Shown piece after piece: positions 50,176 through 59,972 of a DNA stretch of 64,000 nt. The translations under genes were made by a program, and so were the position numbers. Positions within the stretch are counted from its first letter, which is position 1. Each line of letters starts with the position of its first letter. This DNA comes from Candidatus Pseudobutyricicoccus lothianensis. GTDB lineage: Bacteria; Bacillota; Clostridia; Oscillospirales; Butyricicoccaceae. The stretch covers positions 1 through 64,000 of the forward strand of contig CAJFRA010000002.1 of the NCBI GenBank assembly GCA_904419295.1, in the 5' to 3' direction. The notes beneath the pieces are model-generated. The model was not told where the DNA came from. It ran no database searches and saw nothing but the letters and a program-made list of their open reading frames with translations.

Positions 50176-51168
50176 TCAGGCCAAAAAAGGCTGCACGCCA
50201 AAATAGGAAATCACACACATCACCGCCGTGATGGCGGAAAAGACGAACACGATCTTTTTTTCGCTCCAGCCGCACATTTCGAAATGGTGGTGCAGCGGCG
50301 CCATTTTGAAGATCCGCTTGCCGTGGGTCAGTTTAAAATAAGTCACTTGGATGATATCACTCAGCGTTTCCACAATGTAGATCAGCCCCACAGGCACTAA
50401 GATCAACGGCAGGTCGCAGGCAAAAGCCATGCCGCACACCGCGCCGCCCAAAAACAGGGAGCCGGTATCGCCCATAAAGACCCTGGCCGGGTTTTTGTTG
50501 TAGAGCAAAAAGCCCAAAAGGCTGCCCAGCAAGCCGGCGGAAAAGGCTGCCGTGGCATCCTGCCCGCCGCCCAGCTGCAAAAACAGGGCTGTAAAGAAGG
50601 CTGCCACCACGGCGGTGACCGATGCCGCCAAACCGTCGATGCCGTCTGTCAAGTTCACGGCGTTCACCGTGCCCACAATGACAAAGATGGCACAGGGCAG
50701 ATAGATCCACCAGGCAAAGGTAAACGTCACATCCAAAAAGGGCACGTACACCTGGCCGGTCAAATGGCCCATGGTCCGCAGGATGGTGACGAACAGGGCG
50801 GCAGCCGCAATTTGGAGCAGCAGTTTTTGCAACGGCGTCAGGCCCTGGTTCTGCTTTTTTTTGATCTTGGTGTAATCGTCGATCATGCCGATCAGTCCGA
50901 ACACCAGAGAAAAGACGAATAGGATCACCGGTTTCCAGTCGCCCTGCTGCCGGATGGCCGGCAGGCACACTGCCAATGCACACAGCAGGCCGGCGATGAA
51001 CAGGATGCCCCCCATGGTGGGCGTATACTGCTTTTTCATATGCCAGGTGGGCCCATCTTCCAGGATCTTTTGTCCGAACTTCAATTTTTTTAAAAACCGG
51101 ATGACAGGCATCCCCAGCAGCGCTGTGACGAGCAGCGCGATCACAAATGCGGCCATGGCCATTTTCAT
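50176..51168 (-). CDS. mraY: Phospho-N-acetylmuramoyl-pentapeptide-transferase
   Basis: TPTMGGILFI, NLTDGIDGLAA, MGDTGSLFLGG, PLHHHFEMCGWSEKKIV. Confidence 0.97.
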   Translation of the reverse strand: MKMAMAAFVIALLVTALLGMPVIRFLKKLKFGQKILEDGPTWHMKKQYTPTMGGILFIAGLLCALAVCLPAIRQQGDWKPVILFVFSLVFGLIGMIDDYTKIKKKQNQGLTPLQKLLLQIAAAALFVTILRTMGHLTGQVYVPFLDVTFTFAWWIYLPCAIFVIVGTVNAVNLTDGIDGLAASVTAVVAAFFTALFLQLGGGQDATAAFSAGLLGSLLGFLLYNKNPARVFMGDTGSLFLGGAVCGMAFACDLPLILVPVGLIYIVETLSDIIQVTYFKLTHGKRIFKMAPLHHHFEMCGWSEKKIVFVFSAITAVMCVISYFGVQPFLA

Positions 51169-51285
51169 GCTCTTCTTCCCCCGTAGCGTTGGATTTTGCC
51201 CCCTCCGGGGCCCCATAAGCATGGGTGTGCGCGCAACGCTTTGCTGCGCCGCGCGCTCACACCGCCTCTCTATTTCACTTCCGTT

Positions 51286-52737
51286 TTATCCTTTTTGTTT
51301 GGCAAAATAATTTGCCACCTCTTCCCGTTCATCCAAATGGTGTTTGACGCCCTGGATCTCTTGATAGGTCTCATGGCCTTTGCCCATCAAAACCACCACA
51401 TCCCCAGGTCTTGCGTTTTCCAGCGCGTAGACGATGGCGGCGCGGCGGTCATCGATCACCGCCATAGGCGTCTTGCTCCGTTTCATGCCGGGCAAGATCT
51501 CTTCAATGATGGCCCGCGGGTCTTCACTGCGGGGGTTATCCGATGTGACGATGCAGAAATCTGCCAGCCGGGCCGCCACCTCGCCCATGATGGGCCGCTT
51601 GGTCCGGTCCCGGTCGCCGCCGCAGCCAAACAGGGCGACCACCCGGCCTTTGGCAAAGCCTTTCACCGCTTTGAGGATGTTTTCCATCCCATCGGGCGAA
51701 TGGGCGTAATCGATCAATACGGTAAAATCAGCCGGCACGGGCACCACTTCTGCCCGCCCTTTGACGCCATGGGCGTTTTTCAACGCCGCGGCGATCTCCG
51801 GCAAGGCAAGGCCCAGGGCCATGCAGCAGCTGGTGGCCGCCAGCGCATTATAGACCGAAAACATGCCGGGGATCCCCAGGCTGATGCGGTGGATGATGCC
51901 TTTTCCCACAGCCTCGAACTCCACCCGGTCCGGTTTGAGATTGATGTTCTTCGCCACCAGGTCGGCGTTGTCATCCTTCGCCGAATAGGTCTGGAAAGTG
52001 CAGGTGCCCTGCTCCATCATAGTTTTCCCTGCCGGATCATCCAGGTTGACCAGGCCCCAACGGGCCATGCGGAACAGTTTGGCCTTTGCCGCCTGGTACC
52101 GTTCCATGGTCTGGTGGAAATCCAGGTGATCTCTGGAAAGGTTGGTAAATACCGCCGCGTCAAACTCAATGCCGTAGACCCGGTCCAGCTCCAGGGAGTG
52201 AGAGGAAACTTCCATCACTGCGTAGGCACAGCCGGCTTCCCGCATTTGGGCCAACAGCTGGAATACCTCGTAAGATTCCGGCGTGGTCCGCTGGGCGGGG
52301 AATTCCCTGTCCCCCACGATGTTCACATTCGTCCCCATCAGGCCCACTTTTTTGCCTGTCACCTGCTCCAAGACCGAGCGGATCAGAAACGTGGTCGTGG
52401 TCTTTCCGTTGGTACCGGTGACGCCGACCATCGTCATGCTCTCCGCCGGGTGGCCAAAATAATGGTTGCTCATCTGGGCCAGGGCCCGCCGGGAATCGTC
52501 CACCTGCACATGGGGGATGGCGCCGGAGGGCGGTGTTTCGCACACCACGGCAACCGCCCCTTTTTCCACCGCCTGATCGATGTATTTGTGCCCGTCGGTC
52601 TGGTAGCCCCGAATGGCGACAAACACATCCCCCGGCTGCACCTTGCGGGAGTCGTAGCACAGATCCCTGATCTCTCTATCCGGCTCACAGGCCCATGTTT
52701 TCACATCCACGCCGTTGAGCAAATCGATGAGCTTCAT
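51286..52737 (-). CDS. murE: UDP-MurNAc-tripeptide synthetase MurE
   Basis: GVTGTNGKTTTTFLI, MEVSSHSLELDRV, DYAHSPDGMENIL, SDNPRSEDP. Confidence 0.96.
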   Translation of the reverse strand: MKLIDLLNGVDVKTWACEPDREIRDLCYDSRKVQPGDVFVAIRGYQTDGHKYIDQAVEKGAVAVVCETPPSGAIPHVQVDDSRRALAQMSNHYFGHPAESMTMVGVTGTNGKTTTTFLIRSVLEQVTGKKVGLMGTNVNIVGDREFPAQRTTPESYEVFQLLAQMREAGCAYAVMEVSSHSLELDRVYGIEFDAAVFTNLSRDHLDFHQTMERYQAAKAKLFRMARWGLVNLDDPAGKTMMEQGTCTFQTYSAKDDNADLVAKNINLKPDRVEFEAVGKGIIHRISLGIPGMFSVYNALAATSCCMALGLALPEIAAALKNAHGVKGRAEVVPVPADFTVLIDYAHSPDGMENILKAVKGFAKGRVVALFGCGGDRDRTKRPIMGEVAARLADFCIVTSDNPRSEDPRAIIEEILPGMKRSKTPMAVIDDRRAAIVYALENARPGDVVVLMGKGHETYQEIQGVKHHLDEREEVANYFAKQKG

Positions 52738-52764
52738 CCTGTCACCTTCCTCTGTTGTTTCCGG

Positions 52765-55056
52765 TCATTGGGCACGCTGGTCCAGGTCCACGAATTCCAC
52801 TGTGACCACCGTCCCCACAGGCGCCTGGCCGGTCACGTTCTGTTTGCTGGCCACCACATTGCCTGTGCTGTCTGCCGCGCCGGTCCCCTTCATATAGAGG
52901 CCGGCCTGCTCCAGCTGAGATCGGGCCGCGGCCACGGAAAGGCCTGTTACATCGGGCACTGTGACCGGCTCTTCCGGTTTTGTACCGCCCATATACAGCA
53001 CCACCTGGGCTGTGCCAGGGATTTTGGCCCCATAGCTGGGCACTTGGTCGGTCACGGTATCGCCGTCGCCCACCACCCGGTAATCCAGGCCCGCTTTTTC
53101 CAAAGCGCTGGCCGCTTCCACTTCGGTCTTGCCCGTCACATTGGGCACAGCGATATCCTGCAGGGCCAGCTCGTCGGCAGAATAAGCAGGTTCCACGCCG
53201 ATGTAGGGCAGGATATCCGCCATGATGCGCCGCACCACAGGGGCGGCCGTAATACCGCCGGTCTTCTGCTGTACCATCGGTTCATCCAAAACCACCAGCA
53301 CGGCCACTTGCGGATCGTCTGCCGGTGCAAAGGCAATAAAGGAAGCTGCATACAAGTCGGTACGCCCTGTCTCCGCCTGTCTCACCTTTTTTTCCGAAGT
53401 GCCTGTCTTGCCCGCAATGCGGTAGCCGGCGATGTAGGCGTTTTTGCCGGTGCCTTCAGACACCACGCTTTCCAGGATATCACACATCAGCTCCGATGTC
53501 TCCTCGGAGATCACCTGGCGGACCACAGTGGGTTCTGTGCTTTTGACGATGCTGCCGTCTTCCGCCAAGATCTCCTTGACGATGTAAGGCTGCATCAGGT
53601 TGCCGCCATTGGCCACAGCGGACACCGCTGTGATCAGCTGGATGGGCGAGATCTGGAAGTTCTGGCCGAAGCTGGCGGTGGCCAAGTCTACCTTGTTGGA
53701 AAGGAAGCGCTCTTCGTCATGGAAGATGCTGGTCCCTTCGCCAGGCAGGTCGATGCCGGTGCGCTTATCCAGGCCAAAAGCTTTGTAGTATTTCAGGAAG
53801 TTCTCCGCCCCCAGCTTTTGCCCGATGTCAATAAAAGCGGGGTTGCAGGAATTCTGTATGGCTTTGTACAGATTCTGATCCCCATGGGCGTTGGGGTATT
53901 TCCAGCACCGGATGGGCTTGGGCCACCCTTCTACCATGCGGTAGCCTGGGCAATAAAATGTGCTGTCCACCGATACGGCCTTTTCTTCCAAGGCCATAGC
54001 CGCCGTCAGGATCTTAAAGGTAGAACCGGGGTCATAAGTATCGGTAATGGCTTTGTTCCGCCATTGATCCTGCAAGATCTCCGTGCGTTTTTCCTTGTAT
54101 TCTTCTTCGTCGGTAATGGCCTGCAGCTCTTGCAGCTTGGTTTCATCGGTGATGGTGAAGGGGTCGTTGGGGTCAAAATCCCCCTTGGTGGCCATGCCCA
54201 AAATAGCGCCGGTGTTCACATCCATCACAATGCCCGTCACCTGGTTCGCCACCTGGTTATCATAGGCTGCGATCTCCAGGTTTTTTTCCAAATAGTGCTG
54301 GATCACCTCGTCGATGGTCAGCACCACATCGTTACCGTTTTGGGCATCGTAATACATCTCATAAGAAAAGGGCATCTCTTCGCCGCTGGCATTGGTGGCG
54401 GTGATCACCCGGCCGGGCGTGCCGGTCAGGTATTCGTCATATTCCATCTCAATGCCCGAAAGGCCCTGGTTGTCGGTTCCCACAAAGCCCAATACCTGGG
54501 CGCAGAAGTTGCCAAAGGGGTAATAGCGCTTGGTGTCCGGCGCCATATAGATGCTGGTGATCTTCGCTTTTTTCTCTGCGCCCTCTTTCAAATTTTTATT
54601 GTATTCGTCTACTTCATTGTTATATTCTTCTTCAAAAGCCCGCACTTGGTCGGCGACTTCCTTTTCCACGCCCCGCTGGATCACTTCGTAAGCCGAATCG
54701 GTCTTGGAGGCTTTGGCATAGACTTCGTCGTACTCCATGCCCAAGATATTGGCCAAGTTCTCCGAGATCACCTGGGCCTGTTCGTCGTCGGCGATCTTCC
54801 GGGGCTCCAGCGTCACCATCTCCACCGATGCGCTGATGGCCAGGGGCTTCATATTGCAATCGTAGATCGTCCCCCGGGTCGGCTCGATCGTCTTGTCGCG
54901 GGTCTGCTGGGCAATGGCCTTTTCCTCGTAAAATTCATGGTCCAGCACCTGCAGCTGGAACAGCCGGCCGGCCACAATGGCAAAAGCGCCCAACCCGAAC
55001 ACTGCAGCGGCAAACAAAATACGGCGCCGCATCATACTATTGGCTTTTTTGGACAT
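52765..55056 (-). CDS. Penicillin-binding protein transpeptidase with PASTA domains (SpoVD/PBP2-like)
   Basis: DPGSTFKIL (SxxK), transpeptidase domain with AGKTGTSEK, C-terminal PASTA repeats. Confidence 0.94.
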   Translation of the reverse strand: MSKKANSMMRRRILFAAAVFGLGAFAIVAGRLFQLQVLDHEFYEEKAIAQQTRDKTIEPTRGTIYDCNMKPLAISASVEMVTLEPRKIADDEQAQVISENLANILGMEYDEVYAKASKTDSAYEVIQRGVEKEVADQVRAFEEEYNNEVDEYNKNLKEGAEKKAKITSIYMAPDTKRYYPFGNFCAQVLGFVGTDNQGLSGIEMEYDEYLTGTPGRVITATNASGEEMPFSYEMYYDAQNGNDVVLTIDEVIQHYLEKNLEIAAYDNQVANQVTGIVMDVNTGAILGMATKGDFDPNDPFTITDETKLQELQAITDEEEYKEKRTEILQDQWRNKAITDTYDPGSTFKILTAAMALEEKAVSVDSTFYCPGYRMVEGWPKPIRCWKYPNAHGDQNLYKAIQNSCNPAFIDIGQKLGAENFLKYYKAFGLDKRTGIDLPGEGTSIFHDEERFLSNKVDLATASFGQNFQISPIQLITAVSAVANGGNLMQPYIVKEILAEDGSIVKSTEPTVVRQVISEETSELMCDILESVVSEGTGKNAYIAGYRIAGKTGTSEKKVRQAETGRTDLYAASFIAFAPADDPQVAVLVVLDEPMVQQKTGGITAAPVVRRIMADILPYIGVEPAYSADELALQDIAVPNVTGKTEVEAASALEKAGLDYRVVGDGDTVTDQVPSYGAKIPGTAQVVLYMGGTKPEEPVTVPDVTGLSVAAARSQLEQAGLYMKGTGAADSTGNVVASKQNVTGQAPVGTVVTVEFVDLDQRAQ

Positions 55057-55141
55057 TTTCTCACCTGTTCATTAAAAAATGAGAGCAAGAAACCTTACAT
55101 TCCTTACTCCACTTGCCCTCATCCCCATGATATGTCTGCCG

Positions 55142-55636
55142 TCAGTTGAGATATTCCACCACGGCATTGAAACTTTTGATCAGCCCTCTCAGAAAAGCCG
55201 GATATTGGGTCTCTTCTTCGGGGATCTCGACGCTGTCCCCTTCCGAAAGATCCACATATTCCAGCTGGCTCTTGTCTGATTTCATCATGCCCAGCGCGTT
55301 TTTCGCCCGGTCTTCCACATAAGTCAAGTTGAAGATCTGTTCCTTTTTGGCGTCCAGGGCGTTACCGTCGCTTTCCAGCTCTTCCAGCTGGGCCTTCAGG
55401 TCGGCGTTCTGACGGGTCAGTTCCGTCACCTTCATATAGTTAAAAACAATGACCAGCAATGCTGCAAATACCACACAGACGATGGCGGTGTATTTACCAT
55501 AGGGCACTTTGGGCCGCGCTTTGCCTTTGTGGACTTGCATCGGCTGATTCTGCTCCTCCTGACGGGGAAGCACGCGGGCATAATCGTATGCTACACTTTG
55601 CCGGGAGGGCGGCGCCTTTTTTGCATGCTGTGCCAT
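55142..55636 (-). CDS. FtsL-like septum formation protein
   Basis: Single TM then coiled coil (MKVTELTRQNADLKAQLEELESDGNALDAKKEQIFNLTYVEDRAKNALGMMK); position between rsmH and pbp. Confidence 0.85.
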   Translation of the reverse strand: MAQHAKKAPPSRQSVAYDYARVLPRQEEQNQPMQVHKGKARPKVPYGKYTAIVCVVFAALLVIVFNYMKVTELTRQNADLKAQLEELESDGNALDAKKEQIFNLTYVEDRAKNALGMMKSDKSQLEYVDLSEGDSVEIPEEETQYPAFLRGLIKSFNAVVEYLN

Positions 55637-55647
55637 TGTCTTACCTC

Positions 55648-56583
55648 CTAAATCCGTTCCGCGACCCGCAATTTGGCCGAACGGGCCCGCGGGTTCTCAT
55701 CCAGTTCCTTTTGCCCTGCCGTGATGACCCCTCGGGAGATCAGTTTCAGCCTGGGCTTTTTGCCGCATACGCACACCGGGAATTCCGGCGGGCAGGTGCA
55801 GCCCTTGGCCTGCTGGGCAAAAATCTTTTTCACGATGCGGTCTTCCAGCGAGTGAAAGCTGATGACCGCCAATCTTCCGCCAGGCAGCAGCTTGTCCACA
55901 CTGCCCTCCATGGCTTGTTCCACTGCTCTGAGCTCTCCATTGACCTCGATGCGTATGGCCTGGAAGCTCCGCTTGGCCGGATGCTGTTTTTCCCGCCGGG
56001 CGGCGGCGGGCATGGCCTCCCGTATCACCTGGGCCAGCTGCCCTGTGGTCTCAATGGGGCTCTCTTCCCGCTGCTGCACAATGGCCGCCGCCACGCGGCC
56101 GCTGTACCGCTCTTCTCCGTATTCCCACAGGATCTGGCGCAGCTGCTCCTGAGTGTATGTATTCACGACATCCCAGGCGGAAAAAGGCTGGCTTCGGTCC
56201 ATCCGCATATCCAGCGGCGCGTCGTGCATGTAAGAAAAGCCACGGTCTCCATTGTCCAGCTGATATGAAGAAACGCCCAGGTCGAACAAAATGCCGTCCA
56301 CGCCGGCCAATCCCTGGCCTTCGATCACCTGGGCGATCTGAGCAAAATTGCTTTTGACAAATGTGACCCGATCCCGGTAAGCTTCCAGCCGCCGGCTGGC
56401 CGCCGCCAGAGCCTCTTCATCCCGGTCGATGCAGATCAGCCGACCTGCCGGCCCCAGCTGCTGGGCAATGCGCAGCGAATGGCCGCCGCCGCCTGTGGTC
56501 CCGTCCACATACACGCCATCCGGGCGGAGGTTCAGCGCCTGTATACATTCTTCTGCCAAAACGGAAACGTGGGAAAACTCCAT
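55648..56583 (-). CDS. rsmH: 16S rRNA (cytosine1402-N4)-methyltransferase
   Basis: FSHVSVLAEECIQALNLRPDGVYVDGTTGGGGHSLRI; SFHSLEDRIVKKIF. Confidence 0.97.
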   Translation of the reverse strand: MEFSHVSVLAEECIQALNLRPDGVYVDGTTGGGGHSLRIAQQLGPAGRLICIDRDEEALAAASRRLEAYRDRVTFVKSNFAQIAQVIEGQGLAGVDGILFDLGVSSYQLDNGDRGFSYMHDAPLDMRMDRSQPFSAWDVVNTYTQEQLRQILWEYGEERYSGRVAAAIVQQREESPIETTGQLAQVIREAMPAAARREKQHPAKRSFQAIRIEVNGELRAVEQAMEGSVDKLLPGGRLAVISFHSLEDRIVKKIFAQQAKGCTCPPEFPVCVCGKKPRLKLISRGVITAGQKELDENPRARSAKLRVAERI

Positions 56584-56606
56584 GGATCTACCTCATCCGG
56601 CCAGGA

Positions 56607-57023
56607 TCAGAAGCCCAATTCCTCCATGGCCTCAGCAATGCTCTCTGGCGTCAATTCCTCGTTGATCGCTTTCCAGCGGGCGGTGTTCCAGATCTCCACC
56701 CGGCCGGAAACGCCGATGATCGTCACTTCTTTTTGCAGCGCCGCGTATTCCCGCAGGTTTTGGGGAATGAGCACACGGCCCTGGGCATCGGGCACGCAAT
56801 CGGCAGCACTGCTGAAGAAAAAGCGCTGCAGGTTGCGGGATTTAGACAGGGGCAGCTGGTTGATGTTGTCCTCCAGCACCTCCCATGCAGAGGCGGAATA
56901 GACGAACAGACAGCCATCCAAACCCTTGGTGATGATGAACATTTTGCCCAATTCCTCCCGGAACTTGGCGGGGATGAAAAGGCGGCCTTTCGCATCGATG
57001 TTGTGCTGAAATTCGCCTTTCAT
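56607..57023 (-). CDS. mraZ: Transcriptional regulator MraZ
   Basis: MKGEFQHNIDAKGRLFIPAKFREELG; DAQGRVLIPQNLREYA; start at 57023. Confidence 0.96.
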   Translation of the reverse strand: MKGEFQHNIDAKGRLFIPAKFREELGKMFIITKGLDGCLFVYSASAWEVLEDNINQLPLSKSRNLQRFFFSSAADCVPDAQGRVLIPQNLREYAALQKEVTIIGVSGRVEIWNTARWKAINEELTPESIAEAMEELGF

Positions 57024-57066
57024 GCTTTCACCACCTCGGCTTCCCTGCCAGACCCGTGGGACTGCC

Positions 57067-57122
57067 CACCACTTTTCACCACTATGTTCTTTTATTATAC
57101 CGTTGCGCCCCCTGAATTGCAA
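57067..57122 (-). promoter_or_regulatory. mraZ/dcw promoter and candidate MraZ boxes
   Basis: Minus strand TTGCAA (57117-57122) - 17 nt - TATAAT (57094-57099), followed by AGTGGTGAAA/AGTGGTGGGC, two copies at 10-bp period (57067-57083). Confidence 0.7.
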
Positions 57123-57488
57123 GGGCTTTTCCGAATAATTTTTTACCAAAACATGCCCATTTCCCTTGAAATCGCGCGTTTTTTGTCATTTAGAACGCAT
57201 GTTCGCTTTTCCCATCTTGCAAGCCCTTTTCCCCATCTCTCCGCAAGGTACTGTTTTCACAGTCCATGGCCCGGCTTCAGGAGTTTTCCCCACTTAGGCC
57301 CTGTAGGTCTTGCTGCCCTGCCTTTCCCTTTTCTTCTGGGAAAACTGTGCCCGGTGTTTGCATAGTCACTGCCAGATTCTTGTGCAGAAAAACCATTGTT
57401 TTTTCCCCCATTTATGATAGAATATGAAATGGGAACGTCTGTTTCCGCTTGTATGGATCACAGACAAACGGCAAAGGAAATTCACATT

Positions 57489-58142
57489 ATGGACTTTATT
57501 ACGTTTCTTCCCGCTCTTCTTCAGGGAATGGATTTGTTTTGTGGGCTGAGTTCGCTGCTCTACTGCATCCTCAGCGCCCTTTTGGTATTAAGAGGCTTTG
57601 TGCTCAAAGATCCGGTCTCTTCCATGCAGATCAATCTGGCCGGCATCTCCGGTTTGATCGCCTGCCTGCTCTACTGTATCCTGCTGGGGATCAGCGGCAT
57701 CGGGCTCAATCTGTGGTCCACCCTCAACCTGCTGGCCGATCTGACGTTTCTCCTGTTCTTTCTCAGCCGCCGCAAACCACGGCTGGCGGTGTACGCCCTC
57801 TATATCCAGGCGTTCGTTTACTTGATGTTCGTTCTGCGGCTCATCGTCGTATCGCTGGATCTTTCTCTGCTGTTCAGTTTCGTCATCTTCCAGCTGATCC
57901 CGGCGGCCCTGCTCACCGGCGTGGCCATCTTGGTGATCATCCAAACGGTGCGGGAGCATCGTGATCCCACAGCAGACGACGCTTTTTCCCTGCAGGCGCT
58001 CTCGGAGGAGCCTGCAGAACAAGAGCCTGCCTCCGACTGCCCGCCTTGCTGGCATGAAGATGCCCAGGCAGACCATTCTTCTCCGCCGTCTTCGGAACAT
58101 GAGGAACACTCCCCCTCCTCTCCCGATGACATATCCCAATGA
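57489..58142 (+). CDS. Hypothetical multi-pass membrane protein
   Basis: MDFITFLPALLQGMDLFCGLSSLLYCILSALLVLRG..., six predicted TM stretches, acidic Ser/Glu-rich tail. Confidence 0.6.
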   Translation: MDFITFLPALLQGMDLFCGLSSLLYCILSALLVLRGFVLKDPVSSMQINLAGISGLIACLLYCILLGISGIGLNLWSTLNLLADLTFLLFFLSRRKPRLAVYALYIQAFVYLMFVLRLIVVSLDLSLLFSFVIFQLIPAALLTGVAILVIIQTVREHRDPTADDAFSLQALSEEPAEQEPASDCPPCWHEDAQADHSSPPSSEHEEHSPSSPDDISQ

Positions 58143-58143
58143 A

Positions 58144-58178
58144 AAACGCCACTGGACCTTTCCAGTGGCATTTTTCAT
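58144..58178. terminator. Bidirectional terminator
   Basis: AAAAACGCCACTGGA-CCTT-TCCAGTGGCATTTTT. Confidence 0.75.
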
Positions 58179-58185
58179 CTTGCGA

Positions 58186-58926
58186 TCAGGCTCGTATGGA
58201 AATGTGGCCGATGCCTTCCCCAGATATGTCCTCATGGCCTTGCACCGGGGAAGCCGGGGCGACCTGCCGTATCTGCTGGGCCATCTCCGCTTTTGTCTGG
58301 GCGATATAAGCTTGCATTTGGTTTTCAATGGCGGCTTCTTGCAGATAAGCCCCCTCCCGAATAAACCGCGTCTTTTTGCGCCGCTGCACTTCCGCTTTGA
58401 GACGCAGCATCTCCCGCTGGCATTGGCGTTCCTGGGCCCGCCTGCGCTGTTGTTCCAACAGCATCTCCCGCTGCAGATCCTTCTTTTTGCGGCTGCAGCG
58501 GTTCACCGCTTTGCGCAGCTGGGCCAGGGCCGAACGGATCGCATCGGCATTGTCCGAGTCTTGCCCCAGTGCCGCCTGCAAACGGGCGATCTGCCGCCGG
58601 GCATAGCCTGCGGCGCTGCTCACCTCCTGTACATTGCGGGCTTTGGCCAGCCTGGCATAGACCTCCAGCGGTGCATCGCCATAGCGCTGCGGCATCTCGA
58701 CGTCCAACGCTTCCCGCTGTTTTTCTGCCGCTTCCCGGGCCCGTTTGAGGGCTTCGCCTACGGTTTCCCTCTGGGCTTCCTGTTTCCGCACCCAACGGTC
58801 CCAGCGTTCAGCCGGCGCCTCCTTTGTCTGATCGGGCGTCTGGTTTTGGTGGGCGGCCCCCTGGCCGATGGTCCCCTCATATCCCGTCCGGCTCTGCCGG
58901 TTCTGCCCAATGGCCGGTATCGCCAT
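58186..58926 (-). CDS. Hypothetical coiled-coil protein
   Basis: Arg/Gln/Ala-rich helical ORF with a downstream terminator; no recognised domain. Confidence 0.55.
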   Translation of the reverse strand: MAIPAIGQNRQSRTGYEGTIGQGAAHQNQTPDQTKEAPAERWDRWVRKQEAQRETVGEALKRAREAAEKQREALDVEMPQRYGDAPLEVYARLAKARNVQEVSSAAGYARRQIARLQAALGQDSDNADAIRSALAQLRKAVNRCSRKKKDLQREMLLEQQRRRAQERQCQREMLRLKAEVQRRKKTRFIREGAYLQEAAIENQMQAYIAQTKAEMAQQIRQVAPASPVQGHEDISGEGIGHISIRA

Positions 58927-59076
58927 CCTGCATCCCTCCTTTTTGCACAGGATCCAGATCCTTCTATGGTAAATATCGGCCGGCTGGCAGAATTGGATAA
59001 TCCCTTGCTTTATCCGGCCTCACTGGCCTGCCGTTCTCTCGATACCCCTTGATCATGAAAGAAAGGATGCGACCTT

Positions 59077-59430
59077 ATGGAAAACGAAAAACTTTTCACC
59101 ATGCCTTTTGCCAAAGTCTATCCCCTTCTGGTGGCAAAAGCCGAGCGGAAAAACCGCACCAAACAGGAGGTGGACCAGATCATCGCCTGGCTCACCGGCT
59201 ACGACGAAGCCGGCCTGGAGCAGCAGCTGAAAAACCAGGTGGATTGCCGGACTTTCTTTGACGAAGCCCCCTGTTTCCAGCCCAACGCTGCCTTGATCAA
59301 AGGTTCCATCTGCGGTTACCGGGTCGAAGAGATCCAAGATCCTCTGTTGCAGAAGATCCGGTATTTGGACAAACTGGTGGACGAATTGGCCAAGGGAAAA
59401 GCCATGAAAAAGATCTTGCGGAAACCATGA
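59077..59430 (+). CDS. DUF2200 family protein
   Basis: FTMPFAKVYPLLVAKAERKNRTKQEVDQIIAWLTGYD...GSICGYRVEEIQDPLLQKIRYLDKLVDELAKGKAM. Confidence 0.85.
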   Translation: MENEKLFTMPFAKVYPLLVAKAERKNRTKQEVDQIIAWLTGYDEAGLEQQLKNQVDCRTFFDEAPCFQPNAALIKGSICGYRVEEIQDPLLQKIRYLDKLVDELAKGKAMKKILRKP

Positions 59431-59445
59431 ACCTGCGTAGCTGTC

Positions 59446-59483
59446 AAAAAAGGGACCGCCCGGCGTCACCGGCGGTCCCTCTT
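59446..59483. terminator. Bidirectional terminator
   Basis: AAAAAAGGGACCGCC-...-GGCGGTCCCTCTTCGTTTTT. Confidence 0.75.
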
Positions 59484-59498
59484 CGTTTTTCTGTGCAT

Positions 59499-59972
59499 TT
59501 ATTGGTTGGCCGCTTGAGCTGCTTGCTTGAACTGGGCGCGGGAGCTCTTCACTTCTTCCAGTGAATGGGCCACCGCCTCTTCCGTCCGTTTCATCAAGTC
59601 TTCGCAGTAGGCGTTGGCCGCGCCCATCAGCTCTTTGGCCCGCTCTTCCGCCGTGCGGATGATCTCTGCACTGCGGCGGCGCGCCTCGTTCATAATGTCG
59701 TTTTCATTCACCTTTTGCCGGGCCAGCTCTTCGGCCTGCTTGCGGATGGCTTCGGCTTCCCGCTTGCCGGCGGTGATGAACTCATTGCGCTTTTCCACGA
59801 TCTCCCGGGCCATTTTCAGATCCGATGGGATGTTGGCACGGATCTCGTCCAAAATGTCCAGAGCCTTTTCCCGCTCGATCACACAGCGGTCGCTCATCAG
59901 CGGGATACCGCCTGCGTCCTGTACCATTTCATAAAGGGTGCTGACCAGTTCGTCAATTGCATTTCCTGCCAT
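59499..59972 (-). CDS. Coiled-coil protein (V-type ATPase subunit/DivIVA-like, hypothetical)
   Basis: Long charged helix; clustered with coaD and rsmD. Confidence 0.65.
   Translation of the reverse strand: MAGNAIDELVSTLYEMVQDAGGIPLMSDRCVIEREKALDILDEIRANIPSDLKMAREIVEKRNEFITAGKREAEAIRKQAEELARQKVNENDIMNEARRRSAEIIRTAEERAKELMGAANAYCEDLMKRTEEAVAHSLEEVKSSRAQFKQAAQAANQ

Noticed and set aside
51196-55149. 1317-aa plus-strand ORF
   Set aside because: Antisense to murE and the PASTA-containing PBP gene; no domain signal.
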